A DNA stretch of 64,000 bases. It comes from CALAED01 sp036555725. GTDB taxonomy: Bacteria; Actinomycetota; Actinomycetes; Streptosporangiales; Streptosporangiaceae. The notes beneath the pieces were generated by a model. That model was not told where the DNA came from. It saw nothing but the letters and a program-made list of their open reading frames with translations, and did no database searches. Location: the NCBI GenBank assembly GCA_036555725.1, contig DATBKU010000012.1, forward strand, positions 1-64,000, given 5' to 3'. The position numbers and the translations under genes are program-made. Positions 8,606 through 17,522 of the stretch are shown here, piece by piece. How positions within the stretch are numbered: the stretch's first letter is position 1; the number at the start of each line of letters is the position of its first letter.

Positions 8606-9433
8606 ATGGGTGTATTGCGGGTCTCGCGTGCCAACGCGCGGTTCCAGCAGTGGCAGGCGCTGCTGGAGAACCGGACTAAGCGGCAGCGGGCCGGGGAGTT
8701 CCTGGTCCAGGGGGTGCGGCCGATCAGCCTGGCCATCGAATTCGGCTGGCCCGTGCGTGCGGTGATTTACGACGCAGCGCGGTCGCTGTCGCGCTGGGCG
8801 GCCGAGATAGTGCAGGTGGTCGATGGCGAATTGGTGGCAATGGCTTCCGAGCTGCTTCGGCAGTTGGGCGGCAAGGATGAGGATGTACCCGAACTGGTGC
8901 TGGTGGTCGAACTGCCCGACGACGACTTGTCCCGGATCGCCGCTGGACCGTCGTTTCTTGGTGTGGTGTTGGACCGGCCTAACAGCCCCGGCAACATTGG
9001 GATGACGGCGCGGTCCTTGGACGCGTTCGGCGGCGGCGGATTGATCGTGACGGGGCACGCCGCCGACCCGTACGATCCCAGAGCGGTGCGCGCCTCCACC
9101 GGATCGCTGCTGGTGGTGCCGGTGGTCCGGACTCGCTCTCACCGGGAGGTACACGCGTGGGTAACGCGGCTTCGTGTGGATGGCCTGCCGCTGACGGTGG
9201 TGGGCACCGACGAAAACGGTGCCGCCGACATCGCCGACCTGGACCTGACCGGCCCCACTCTGCTGGTCATCGGCAACGAGACAAGCGGACTGAGCGCGGG
9301 ATGGCGTGCGGGCTGCGACGCAATGGCGCGAATCCCGATCGTCGGCGCGGCCAGCTCCCTCAATGCCGCCGGTGCCGCGACTGTGGCGGCGTACGAGGCC
9401 GCACGCCAGCGCAACGGCCGGGCCGGGGCTTGA
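8606..9433 (+). CDS. TrmH/SpoU-family RNA 2'-O-ribose methyltransferase
   Basis: SAM-dependent methyltransferase of the SPOUT class acting on rRNA or tRNA ribose. The 275 residues show an N-terminal substrate-binding domain (RVSRANARFQQWQALLENRTKR and GEFLVQGVRPI) and the three C-terminal SPOUT motifs: DRPNSPGNIGMTARS (motif 1), LLVIGNETSGLS (motif 2) and IPIVGAASSLNAAGAA (motif 3), which form the trefoil knot. Target base unknown. Thiostrepton-resistance enzymes belong to the same superfamily, but nothing here ties this gene to resistance, and it lies 7 kb from the RiPP genes. Confidence 0.9.
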   Translation: MGVLRVSRANARFQQWQALLENRTKRQRAGEFLVQGVRPISLAIEFGWPVRAVIYDAARSLSRWAAEIVQVVDGELVAMASELLRQLGGKDEDVPELVLVVELPDDDLSRIAAGPSFLGVVLDRPNSPGNIGMTARSLDAFGGGGLIVTGHAADPYDPRAVRASTGSLLVVPVVRTRSHREVHAWVTRLRVDGLPLTVVGTDENGAADIADLDLTGPTLLVIGNETSGLSAGWRAGCDAMARIPIVGAASSLNAAGAATVAAYEAARQRNGRAGA

Positions 9434-9514
9434 AGTCCGCAGCAATCCACCAGGCTATCCGCGGCGTTGGGGCCTGCCCGACCGCATCTGGTTGCTCTGC
9501 ACGGATGGAGTGAC

Positions 9515-9892
9515 ATGGAGATTTGGATCAACCCCGAGTGCTCGAAGTGCCAGTCCGCGCTGAGCCTGCTCGACGCCGAAGGCGCCCACTACACCATCCG
9601 TTACTACCTCGAACAGCCACCGACCGCCGAGGAGCTCGGCGAGGTCTTGGCGCGCCTGGGCCTGCAGCCATGGGACATCACCCGACTCAGCGAACCGATC
9701 GCCGAGGACCTGGGGATGGCGTCGTGGGCCCGAGACGACGCCGGCCGGCCACGCTGGATCGACGCCTTGACCACACATCCAGCCCTGATCCAACGGCCGA
9801 TCATCACCGCCGACGACGGCACCGCCGCGGTAGCCCGCTCGCCCGAAGCCGTCCGCGCCGTCATGGAGGCATCCGGCCATAACGACCGCTGA
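9515..9892 (+). CDS. ArsC-family (arsenate reductase-like) protein
   Basis: A 125-residue thioredoxin-fold protein of the ArsC/Spx family. It begins MEIWINPECSKCQSAL, a CxxC variant in which the first Cys sits where ArsC has its catalytic Cys, and has the following YLEQPPTAEELGEVLARLGL and later RPIITADDG, the cis-Pro segment of the fold. The ATG at 9515 has GGAG just upstream. No arsenic genes are adjacent, so arsenate reduction is family inference only. Confidence 0.8.
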   Translation: MEIWINPECSKCQSALSLLDAEGAHYTIRYYLEQPPTAEELGEVLARLGLQPWDITRLSEPIAEDLGMASWARDDAGRPRWIDALTTHPALIQRPIITADDGTAAVARSPEAVRAVMEASGHNDR

Positions 9893-9940
9893 CGACCCGA
9901 TCATCGGCAGACTGTCGGCCCCCCATGTGACGCTGTACTC

Positions 9941-10243
9941 GTGGTGGTTGTTTTCGATGCCGAGCTGTGGCTGTGGGATGCCCGGCGCGCCGACAGCTGG
10001 ACCTTCGTGAGCCTGCCCGCCGAGGCATCCGAGGAGATCCGTGACCTGACCGGCGGTTCGCGGCGCGGCTTCGGTTCGGTGCGGGTGCGGGTCACAGTCG
10101 GCGGCAGCACCTGGACGACTTCGATCTTCCCCGACAGCGCGCGTGACGGCTTCGCGCTGCCGATCAAGGGCGCCATCCGTACGGCCGAAGCCCTCGACGC
10201 AGGTGACATCGCGACAGTAACCGTCGAGCTCATCGATATTTGA
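9941..10243 (+). CDS. DUF1905 family protein
   Basis: A 100-residue protein from a GTG start. The pattern FDAELWLWD, then SWTFVSLPAEASEEIRD, then GFGSVRVRVTVGGSTWTTSIFP and LPIKGAIR fits the small beta-barrel DUF1905 family, whose function is unknown. No membrane segment or signal peptide is seen. It is close behind the ArsC-like gene (48 nt), and converges on the LysR gene. Confidence 0.75.
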   Translation: MVVVFDAELWLWDARRADSWTFVSLPAEASEEIRDLTGGSRRGFGSVRVRVTVGGSTWTTSIFPDSARDGFALPIKGAIRTAEALDAGDIATVTVELIDI

Positions 10244-10258
10244 GCACCCGGCAACAAA

Positions 10259-10287
10259 CCAGGGATCAGTGGCAAAGACTGCCCTGG
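10259..10287. terminator. Hairpin between convergent DUF1905 and LysR genes
   Basis: CCAGGG (10259-10264) pairs with CCCTGG (10282-10287), with an inner CAGT/ACTG stem. Its place in the 92-nt gap between converging genes suggests a bidirectional terminator. Confidence 0.45.
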
Positions 10288-10335
10288 CCGGCCGTCGTCG
10301 AACGCGACCTCGCTGTGGGTTCGCTGTGGGTGAGG

Positions 10336-11253
10336 TCACGCCTGGTCGAGCTCGGCGGCGATCTCCCCGATGCGGGCTCGGACCCAGGCGTGTGCCGGGT
10401 CGGCGGTGCGCCGTGGGTGCCACCACAGCATTTCGGTGATCGGGGGCAGGTCGAGGGGTGGTTCGAGGAAGCGGACCGCGGCGGTGCGCCGAAGGTGCGG
10501 AGCAGCGCGTTCGAGGACCAGAGTTACGAGGTCGGTGCCCTGCAACAGGAACGGCGCCAGCAGGAAGCTCTCCACGGTGAATTCGACCCGGCGCGGCACT
10601 CGGGCCTGGTCGAGGTGCTGGTCGGCGAGCGAGATCGGCTGTCCCCGGCCCATGGAGTACACGAGGTGCCCGAGCCGCAGGTAGGTGTCCATCGTCATGC
10701 GGTCGCCGACCTGAGTGGTGCCCTCCCACACGCAACACAGCCAGCGGTCGGAAAAGAGTCGCTGCGTGGGCAGCGCCGCGTCTGGAATGATCTTGAGAGG
10801 TTCGATGACGAGGTCTACGTCACCGTCGCGGAGCAGCCGTACGGCCTCCGGCGATCGTGGCAGGACCTGGATCGTCACGCCGGGCGCCTCGGCGGCCAGG
10901 CGCCGGACCAGCGGGCCGATGAGCATGAGCAGGCTGTAATCGGAGCAGCTGATCACGAAGGTGGCGCGGTCGCTGGCCGGGTCGAAGCCGGGCCGTTCGT
11001 CGATGGCGTGCCGAATGAGGGCCAGCGCCTCCCGGATCGGCTGGCCGAGGGATTCAGCGCGGGGCGTCGGCACGAGCGTCAGGCCTTCGCGCACGAACAG
11101 CGGGTCGCCGAATAGCTTGCGCAGCCGGGCCAGGGTATTGCTCATCCCCGGTTGACTCAGCCCGACCCGATTCGCCGCGCGGGTGACGCTGCATTCGGTC
11201 AGCAGCGCATCGAGCGCCACGAGGAGATTGAGGTCCACGCCGGCAAGGTTCAT
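10336..11253 (-). CDS. LysR-family transcriptional regulator
   Basis: A 305-residue LysR regulator: N-terminal winged helix-turn-helix (DLNLLVALDALLTECSVTRAANRVGLSQPGMSNTLARLR, residues about 6-45) with LFGDPLFVR after it, then a periplasmic-binding-like effector domain from about residue 90. The wording resembles the NodD/PcpR branch, which responds to aromatic ligands. The ATG at 11253 is chosen because the DNA-binding domain starts at once. It is divergent from the flavin hydroxylase operon, the usual layout for a LysR activator and its target. The gap holds a perfect palindrome at 11299-11319. Confidence 0.9.
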   Translation of the reverse strand: MNLAGVDLNLLVALDALLTECSVTRAANRVGLSQPGMSNTLARLRKLFGDPLFVREGLTLVPTPRAESLGQPIREALALIRHAIDERPGFDPASDRATFVISCSDYSLLMLIGPLVRRLAAEAPGVTIQVLPRSPEAVRLLRDGDVDLVIEPLKIIPDAALPTQRLFSDRWLCCVWEGTTQVGDRMTMDTYLRLGHLVYSMGRGQPISLADQHLDQARVPRRVEFTVESFLLAPFLLQGTDLVTLVLERAAPHLRRTAAVRFLEPPLDLPPITEMLWWHPRRTADPAHAWVRARIGEIAAELDQA

Positions 11254-11553
11254 TCTTGCCGTTCTAGCATGGACTATTGATACGAGCAATGTACTACATT
11301 CACAAGATTAGATTGTGAAATGGTCGGATCCTGTTTAGCGTTCAGACCAACCACGGCAGAAGGATCCTTTGATACACCGCCCGGCTGCGGCTGGGCCGGA
11401 CGACGACGTACCGATCCTGATCATGGACTGTAACGGCCGGCAGGCCGACCGGCGAGCATGGTGGCGTTTCCGTCGCGTGGACGGCCGAAATCAACGCGTG
11501 GCTCATCGCACTAGTTGCGCACAACCGCCGTTCCGGAAGGGCGGAGAGACGTG
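11254..11553. promoter_or_regulatory. Divergent promoter region with LysR-type operator candidate
   Basis: A 300-nt gap between the LysR gene and the hydroxylase operon. It contains TTCACAA (11299-11305) and TTGTGAA (11313-11319), a perfect 7-7-7 palindrome of the interrupted-dyad kind bound by LysR proteins, 46 nt from the regulator start. The rest of the gap shows no convincing gene; a 61-codon frame at 11369-11554 has ordinary random composition. Confidence 0.5.
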
Positions 11554-13227
11554 ATGACGAGTGGTCACCATAACGTGGACGAAGAGGTTCCCGTACTCGT
11601 CGTGGGCGGCAGCCTGGTCGGCCTGTCGACGGCGCTGTTCCTGCGCTGGCACGGAATCGACTCGCTGACCGTCGAACGCCACACCGGGACGGCAATCCAT
11701 CCGCGCGCCGGCCATTTTCATCTGCGCACCCTCGAAATTCTCCGATCGGTTGGACTGGAAAACACCGTACGCCGCAAGTCGGAGGAGCAATATCACCCGG
11801 ACGGCGGCATCAACAATGTCGAGTCGTTGGCCGGCCGGGAGATCGCGAACTACTTTCCCAGCCTCAACGCGGGGGTGGACGAGTTCAGCCCGACGGTGCG
11901 GTCGTTTATCAATCAGGATGCGCTGGAGCCCATTCTTCGAGCCCGTGCCGAGGAGCTGGGCGCGACGCTACGTTATCGCACTGAATGCACGTCGCTCGTC
12001 CAGGACGGCAGCGGTGTCACGGCGACTCTCCGCGACCTCGACGGCGAGGTGGACAGCACCGTACGTGCTCGATACGTCGTCGCCGCAGACGGTAACCGTA
12101 GCCCGACCCGGGAACGACTGGGCGTAGCCATGCGCGGCCACGGCCTGTTGTCGAACAGCATCACGATCTACTTCCGTACCGAAGCCGACCTCGAGCCACT
12201 GCTACGTGGCCGCAACCAGGGCGTCCATTACGTGACGAACCCTATGATGCGCGGGTTCTTCCGGCTCGACAGAAGCGGCAACGCCGGCTTTCTCGTCGTC
12301 AATCTCGTCGGCGACACGTCCCGCCCGGAAATTGTCACCGCCTACCCGTGGGCTTCATGGGCGAACGTCGCCGAGGGGATCACCGAGGAGCGTGCCTATG
12401 AATTGCTGCGCGCGGCCATCGGCATACCCGACATGCCGGTTGTCATCGAGGACATCGCGAACTGGCAGGCCATTGCCGACGTCGCCGACCGATATGAGGA
12501 AGGGCGCATATTCCTGGCCGGCGATGCCGCGCATGTGACACCGCCGAACGGCGGGTTCGGGGGCAATACCGGAGTCCAAGATGCGCACAATCTCGCCTGG
12601 AAGCTGGCGCTTGTGCTGGGCGGCATCGCCGGGCCGGAGCTGTTGCGTACGTACGAAGCCGAGCGCCGTCCGATCGGCGAACTCACGGTCGAGCAGGCGT
12701 ACGCGAGGTACGTCACGCGCGTCGCCCCGTACCTGGGGACGGACACCATGCAGCAGCTGGTGGACGATTTCTCGATGGAGATCGGCTACCGCTACAACTC
12801 CCCCGCCGTCGTTCTGGAGGGGGACGGCGATCATCCGCTCCACGAGCACCCGCGTGAGTCGAAGGGCCGCCCCGGCTCCCGTGCGCCGCACGTCTTCCTC
12901 GAGCGCCACGGCGCACGACTGTCCGCGCTGGATCTGTTCGGCCGGAATTTCGTCCTGCTGGCCGGCGCCGAGGGCGACGTCTGGTCCACCGCGGCGCTCC
13001 GCGCGGCAAAGAGGCTGCGGCTGTCTCTGGACGCCTACCGGGTGGGGTCCGCCGAGCTGGCCGATCCGGAGGACGGTTTCCACGACGCGTATGGGATCTC
13101 GGCCTCTGGCGCCGTCATCGTGCGACCGGACGGTTTCGTCGGCTGGCGATCCCGGGACGCCACCGGAGCCTCCGAGGAGGTCGTCCTGCACGCACTGCGG
13201 TCCTTGCTGTGTCTCGGTGACGAGTGA
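11554..13227 (+). CDS. FAD-dependent aromatic hydroxylase (class A monooxygenase)
   Basis: Uses FAD, NAD(P)H and O2 to hydroxylate an aromatic or polyketide-like ring. The 557 residues show the FAD-binding start VLVVGGSLVGLSTALFLRW, the DG motif region VVAADGNRSPTRERLG, the second FAD motif GRIFLAGDAAHVTPPNGGFGGNTGVQDAHNLAWK, and the C-terminal thioredoxin-like domain of the PheA/TfdB/RdmE group (about residues 430-557). The ATG at 11554 follows GCGGAGAG. It heads an operon with a MetE-like protein (26-nt gap) and an aldo-keto reductase. Substrate unknown; it could be a catabolic enzyme or a tailoring enzyme. Confidence 0.9.
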   Translation: MTSGHHNVDEEVPVLVVGGSLVGLSTALFLRWHGIDSLTVERHTGTAIHPRAGHFHLRTLEILRSVGLENTVRRKSEEQYHPDGGINNVESLAGREIANYFPSLNAGVDEFSPTVRSFINQDALEPILRARAEELGATLRYRTECTSLVQDGSGVTATLRDLDGEVDSTVRARYVVAADGNRSPTRERLGVAMRGHGLLSNSITIYFRTEADLEPLLRGRNQGVHYVTNPMMRGFFRLDRSGNAGFLVVNLVGDTSRPEIVTAYPWASWANVAEGITEERAYELLRAAIGIPDMPVVIEDIANWQAIADVADRYEEGRIFLAGDAAHVTPPNGGFGGNTGVQDAHNLAWKLALVLGGIAGPELLRTYEAERRPIGELTVEQAYARYVTRVAPYLGTDTMQQLVDDFSMEIGYRYNSPAVVLEGDGDHPLHEHPRESKGRPGSRAPHVFLERHGARLSALDLFGRNFVLLAGAEGDVWSTAALRAAKRLRLSLDAYRVGSAELADPEDGFHDAYGISASGAVIVRPDGFVGWRSRDATGASEEVVLHALRSLLCLGDE

Positions 13228-13253
13228 GGTTCACGACGGAAAGGAAGTCCGAA

Positions 13254-14360
13254 ATGGCCACGGTGTATCACGCCGACATCATCGGGTCGCTCTTGCGCCC
13301 CGCATACCTGCTGAGCGCCCGGGATCGATTCGAGGCCGGGCAGCTATCGGCGGCGGAGTACAAGGAGATCGAGGATCGCGCCGTCGACGAGGTGATCGCA
13401 CTTCAGGAAGGTGCGGGCCTGCACGTCGTCAACGACGGAGAGCTGCGGCGGCACTCGTTCATCGACCAGCTGACCGACGCGGTTGAGGGGCTCACGCAGG
13501 ACCCTGCCGTCGACCACGTCCACGTTCCGTTCCACGACCGGACCGGAGAAGAGAAGTCCGCCTTCAAGGTGCCGCTCTCGGCCACCGAAAAGCTGGGCCG
13601 GCGGCGGATGATGACCGTGGAAGAGTTCTCGTATGCCCGCGCCAGGGCGCGGCGCCCGGTCAAGGTGACGCTGCCGAGTCCGCTGATGCTCTTCCTCGTC
13701 TGGTCACCCGAAAGGTCGCGCGACGTGTACAGCGATCCATTCGAGCTCTTCGCCGACGGCCTGCGGCTGATGCGGGAGGAAGCCCAGGAGCTGGCGCGGC
13801 TCGGCTGCAAGTACATCCAGATTGACGCGCCAGATTTCGGGCAACTCGTCGACCAGTCGCAGCGCACCGCATGGGAGAACGCCGGTATCTCCGTCGACCG
13901 CGTCTTCAACGAGGGAGTGGACATCCTGAACGATGTCGCGAACGTGCCCGGCGTGACCTTCGGCCTCCACCTCTGCAAGGGCAATTACGATAGCGATTGG
14001 ATCAGCGCCGGCGGTTACCAGAACATTTCGAAGGAACTGTTCCGGCGGGCCACGAACTACGACGTGTTTCTCCTGGAGTACGACGACGCGCGTTCCGGCT
14101 CCTTCGAACCGCTCAGCGACCTGCCCGAGGACAAGGCCGTTGTACTCGGCCTCGTCTCGTCGAAGTTCGACAAGCTGGAGACGGCCGATGAGCTCCTCGC
14201 CCGCATCGACGAGGCGAGCGGCTACTTCCCACGCGACCAGCTCGCACTCTCGACGCAGTGCGGCTTCTCTTCGGCGGGCCCGGGCAACGCGATCAGCGAA
14301 GCCGCCCAGGCGAGGAAACTGCACCTCGTCAGCGAGGTCGCGGACCGCGCCTGGGGCTAA
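13254..14360 (+). CDS. MetE C-terminal-like (cobalamin-independent methionine synthase fold) protein
   Basis: A 368-residue TIM barrel matching only the catalytic half of MetE. The zinc ligands can be seen: His239 and Cys241 in GLHLCKGN and a late Cys (about 336) in LSTQCGF. The start, HADIIGSLLRP, resembles the small MetE-like proteins that move methyl or alkyl groups between thiols, rather than full methionine synthase of about 750 residues. The ATG at 13254 has AGGAAG before it. It is in the flavin hydroxylase operon, so it may demethylate or conjugate an aromatic substrate; that is inference. Confidence 0.8.
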   Translation: MATVYHADIIGSLLRPAYLLSARDRFEAGQLSAAEYKEIEDRAVDEVIALQEGAGLHVVNDGELRRHSFIDQLTDAVEGLTQDPAVDHVHVPFHDRTGEEKSAFKVPLSATEKLGRRRMMTVEEFSYARARARRPVKVTLPSPLMLFLVWSPERSRDVYSDPFELFADGLRLMREEAQELARLGCKYIQIDAPDFGQLVDQSQRTAWENAGISVDRVFNEGVDILNDVANVPGVTFGLHLCKGNYDSDWISAGGYQNISKELFRRATNYDVFLLEYDDARSGSFEPLSDLPEDKAVVLGLVSSKFDKLETADELLARIDEASGYFPRDQLALSTQCGFSSAGPGNAISEAAQARKLHLVSEVADRAWG

Positions 14361-14454
14361 GTGGGCCCGAAGGGGCAGTGGGCTGAACTCGGCAATGTGA
14401 CAGACAAGGGTGGCGCAGGGCAGAGTCGGGTCAGCCGCACCGAAGGGAGAACCA

Positions 14455-15423
14455 ATGACGATGCCGCAGCGGACCTTGGCGAACGGAAAAGCGGTCAGCG
14501 CACTGAGCCTGGGCGCGATGTGGTTCGGCACCCATGTCGACGAGGCCACGTCGTTCGCCATCCTCGATCGATTCGTGGAGGCCGGCGGCACGCTCATCGA
14601 CACCTCGAACAACTATGCCTACTGGCTCGAGGGCGGCGTCGGCGGGGAGAGCGAGACGGTCGTCGGGCGGTGGCTGGCCGACCGCGGGTCACGAGACCAG
14701 GTGGTGCTGAGCACGAAGGTGGGCGGCCAGCCGAGCGGCGCGGGCCGGGAGGGGCTCTCGGCAGGGACGATCCGGTCGGCGTTCGAGGGGAGCCTGCGAC
14801 GGCTGCAGAGCGACCGCGTCGACGTCTACTGGGCGCACCTCGAAGACCGTACGGTGCCGCTCGAGGAGACCGTTGACGTCTTCGCGTCCATGGTCGAGGC
14901 GGGCATGGTCGACGTGCTCGGTGCCAGCAACCATCCCACCTGGCGGGTCGAGCGCGCCCGCGCCCTCGCCAGGACGCAGGGGCGGCCGGGCTACACCTGC
15001 CTGCAGCTGCGGTACTCCTATCTGCAGCCGCGGATCCACACGTCCCTCCCCCGCGCCGGGCACGTGCACGTCACCGAGGAAACCCTCGACTACGTACGCG
15101 GCGAACCGGACCTGAGCCTCTGGGTGTACAACACCCTGCTGGCGGGCGCATACACGCGTTCCGACAAGCCGATGCAGGAGGCGTACGACCATCCGGGCAC
15201 GCCGCGGCGGATGACCGCCCTCCGCGAGGTGGCGGCCGAGACCGGGGCCACGCCCAACCAAGTGGTGCTGGCCTGGCTGCTCGGACAACCCCGTGTCATT
15301 CCCATCGCCGGGGTGAGCTCAGTCGCCCAGCTCGATGAGATCCTCGCCGCGACCGATGTCACGCTGGACGAGAGCCACCGCAAGCGCCTCGACGAGGCCG
15401 ACCCATGCCCACCACCCCAGTGA
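14455..15423 (+). CDS. Aldo/keto reductase
   Basis: NAD(P)H-dependent carbonyl reductase, 322 residues. The catalytic tetrad is visible: Asp49 and Tyr54 in GGTLIDTSNNYAYW, Lys88 in VLSTKVG, His128 in VYWAHLED. The end, RVIPIAGVSSVAQLDEIL, is the usual cofactor phosphate-binding segment. The ATG at 14455 follows GGGAGA; an earlier in-frame start at 14410 lacks a site. It is the third gene of the hydroxylase operon, 94 nt after the MetE-like gene. Confidence 0.9.
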   Translation: MTMPQRTLANGKAVSALSLGAMWFGTHVDEATSFAILDRFVEAGGTLIDTSNNYAYWLEGGVGGESETVVGRWLADRGSRDQVVLSTKVGGQPSGAGREGLSAGTIRSAFEGSLRRLQSDRVDVYWAHLEDRTVPLEETVDVFASMVEAGMVDVLGASNHPTWRVERARALARTQGRPGYTCLQLRYSYLQPRIHTSLPRAGHVHVTEETLDYVRGEPDLSLWVYNTLLAGAYTRSDKPMQEAYDHPGTPRRMTALREVAAETGATPNQVVLAWLLGQPRVIPIAGVSSVAQLDEILAATDVTLDESHRKRLDEADPCPPPQ

Positions 15424-15578
15424 TGGCGCACCGCCCCCGGTAGGCAGCCCGTTCGACCGACGCTCGCCACCTCTTCCCGATTTGCCCGATTAGTCCGATT
15501 CGGGAGGATTGTCGAACACCGTCGTGACGAGGACACGCTCAAGTGATGTCATCGGCGACTGGTCGGCCGTATTCCGTG

Positions 15579-15606
15579 CTGACAGGCTAGGCGCTTGAAG
15601 TAGCTT
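15579..15606 (+). promoter_or_regulatory. Candidate promoter of the SARP gene
   Basis: In the 283-nt gap before the SARP gene, CTGACA (15579-15584) and TAGCTT (15601-15606) are separated by 16 nt, a plausible -35/-10 pair with about 95 nt of leader. The rest of the gap shows nothing definite. Confidence 0.3.
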
Positions 15607-15706
15607 GCGGTGGCTGACTCTGCTGGTGCGCTGGGACCGCAGTGCGGCGGGCAGAATTACCGACCGCGACGACCCAATCCTGGTGTCCATTGGTCACGGA
15701 GGCACC

Positions 15707-17509
15707 TTGATCACACACTTCAGACTGCTGGGATCGGTTGAAATCGTCAGGCGGAGCCGGCACATCGCATTGCCGGCGACCAAACCGAGTGTCGTATTGG
15801 CGACACTCCTCCTGCACGCGAACGAGTTCGTGTCGACCGACCGTCTCATTGAAACGGTCTGGGGAGACACGAGCCCGCGTAATCCGCGTTCTACCTTGCA
15901 GACGTATATCATGCGGCTTCGTCAGCTTCTCCTCGAGAACGACATGGCGAATTGCCCCATCCGGACGCTGCCCGGCGGCTATTCCATCGACGCCAGCGCG
16001 GAGACCCTGGATCTGCTGCGCTTCCACCAACTGGTGGAGCGTGCCCGGCGCGACGGCGGTGATCCCGTGGACGAGTCGCGCAGCCTCAAGGAGGCGATCT
16101 CGCTGTGGCGCGGGCCGGCACTGGCGAACATCCCGTCGGAGGTACTCCATCGAGAGGAAGTGCCCAAGCTCACTGAGCAATGGTTGGAGGCGCATGAACG
16201 CCGGATCGACATCGAACTGTGCCTCAACCACCATCGGCGTCTTATCGGCGAGTTGCGCTGGCTCACCGCGGCGTACCCACAGCGGGAGCGGTTCTGGGAG
16301 CAGTTGATGGAGGCGCTGTACCGTTCTGGACGGCAGTCCGAAGCGCTCGAAGAATATCGAAAGATAAAGAGTATTCTGCTCAATCAGCTTGGCGTCGATC
16401 CCGGTCCCGGTCTGCAGCAAATGGAACTCGCCATCCTCAAGGGCGAAGTGACGATGACGTCGGTTGCGCCCGAACCCGTAACCATGCCGACGGGAACGGT
16501 CAAGGGCATGGGTGTCCAGTGCCGCCTGCCGCCGGAGATCCCCAATTTCGTCGGCCGCGGGAAATTGGGCGCCCAGATCGCCGACGAACTGATCCAGCGC
16601 GTTGATCGAAACGAAGCCATAATTACCGCGATCCACGGCGCCCCCGGGGTGGGCAAATCGGCCCTGGCCTTGCGGGTGGCCTACGACGTACGCGATCTCT
16701 TCCCCGACGGACAGTGGTATTTGCGACTTACCGACGACTGTGGCGGCGCGCGCTCCCTGATCGACCTGCTGACCGAACTCATCCAGTTCGCGGGCCTCGA
16801 CCCGGCGGACGCACCGAAGACCCAGGCCGGCCTGGAATCGGTGTACCGGATGGCGATGCGGGACCGGCGCGTTCTCCTGCTGCTCGATGACGCCGTCGAC
16901 GCCGAACAGGTGAAGTCCCTCCTGCCCGGAAGCTCGAGTACGGCGGTCCTGGTGACCAGCCGGATGAGCCTGGTCGAGCTGGCGGCCCAATGGAGCATGC
17001 GCTCCTACGAACTCGACGTTCTGTCCCGGGAGAGCTCGCTGGACCTCCTCATGGGCATGCTGGACAAACAAATGATCTACGGCGAAGAGGGGGCCGCGAT
17101 GGAACTCGCCGAGATCTGCGGGCATTTGCCGCTCGCGCTCCGGATAGCCGCGGCCAAACTGGCGAACCGGCCCGGCCAGAGTCTCGCGGAGTACGTCCGG
17201 TGGCTGGCGTCGGACCCACTGGCGAGGCTGTCAATCGGAAAGCGGCCGTCGATCTCGGTGCGGAGGGCATTCGACGCGTCCTACCATCGGCTGAGCGGAG
17301 ATGCCCAGCGGATGCTCCAGTCGATCGGCGCGTGCGTCCCGGGACCGCTGTTCACCATGGATAACGTCGTCGAGCTGATCGGTACGCCGAGCCGCTACAC
17401 CGAGGAGGTGCTGGACGAGCTCGCGGACGCGGGGCTGATCCGCAGCCCGGATCCGGACCACTTCTCGATGCCCGTCCTGCTGCATGCCTATTCACGTCAG
17501 TCCCGGTAG
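15707..17509 (+). CDS. SARP-family regulator with NB-ARC ATPase domain (RiPP cluster activator)
   Basis: Pathway-type activator of the AfsR/DnrI/RedD family, about 600 residues. Domains: OmpR-like winged helix (about 1-95, FRLLGSVEIV to TLPGGYSIDA), bacterial transcriptional activation domain (about 100-250), and an NB-ARC ATPase with P-loop HGAPGVGKSALA near residue 312 and LLLLDDAVDAEQV (Walker B). No C-terminal TPR repeats remain, so it is shorter than AfsR. The TTG at 15707 is chosen because GGAGG lies 4 nt before it and the fold starts there; a GTG at 15683 is the alternative. It converges on the precursor-YcaO operon with 13 nt between stops. Its likely targets are the phased repeats at 21119-21162. 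Confidence 0.85.
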   Translation: MITHFRLLGSVEIVRRSRHIALPATKPSVVLATLLLHANEFVSTDRLIETVWGDTSPRNPRSTLQTYIMRLRQLLLENDMANCPIRTLPGGYSIDASAETLDLLRFHQLVERARRDGGDPVDESRSLKEAISLWRGPALANIPSEVLHREEVPKLTEQWLEAHERRIDIELCLNHHRRLIGELRWLTAAYPQRERFWEQLMEALYRSGRQSEALEEYRKIKSILLNQLGVDPGPGLQQMELAILKGEVTMTSVAPEPVTMPTGTVKGMGVQCRLPPEIPNFVGRGKLGAQIADELIQRVDRNEAIITAIHGAPGVGKSALALRVAYDVRDLFPDGQWYLRLTDDCGGARSLIDLLTELIQFAGLDPADAPKTQAGLESVYRMAMRDRRVLLLLDDAVDAEQVKSLLPGSSSTAVLVTSRMSLVELAAQWSMRSYELDVLSRESSLDLLMGMLDKQMIYGEEGAAMELAEICGHLPLALRIAAAKLANRPGQSLAEYVRWLASDPLARLSIGKRPSISVRRAFDASYHRLSGDAQRMLQSIGACVPGPLFTMDNVVELIGTPSRYTEEVLDELADAGLIRSPDPDHFSMPVLLHAYSRQSR

Positions 17510-17522
17510 GCGGATCTCTCGG

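Noticed and set aside
8277..8606. Integration site of a mobile element at tRNA-Arg
   Set aside because: No repeat of the tRNA 3' end, no integrase and no change in gene character after it were seen.
8606..9433. Self-resistance methyltransferase (thiostrepton-type) for the RiPP
   Set aside because: It belongs to the same broad superfamily, but lies outside the cluster, and the product is not predicted to be a ribosome-binding thiopeptide.
11369..11554. 61-codon frame before the flavin hydroxylase
   Set aside because: No ribosome binding site, no motif, and it lies in the regulatory gap.
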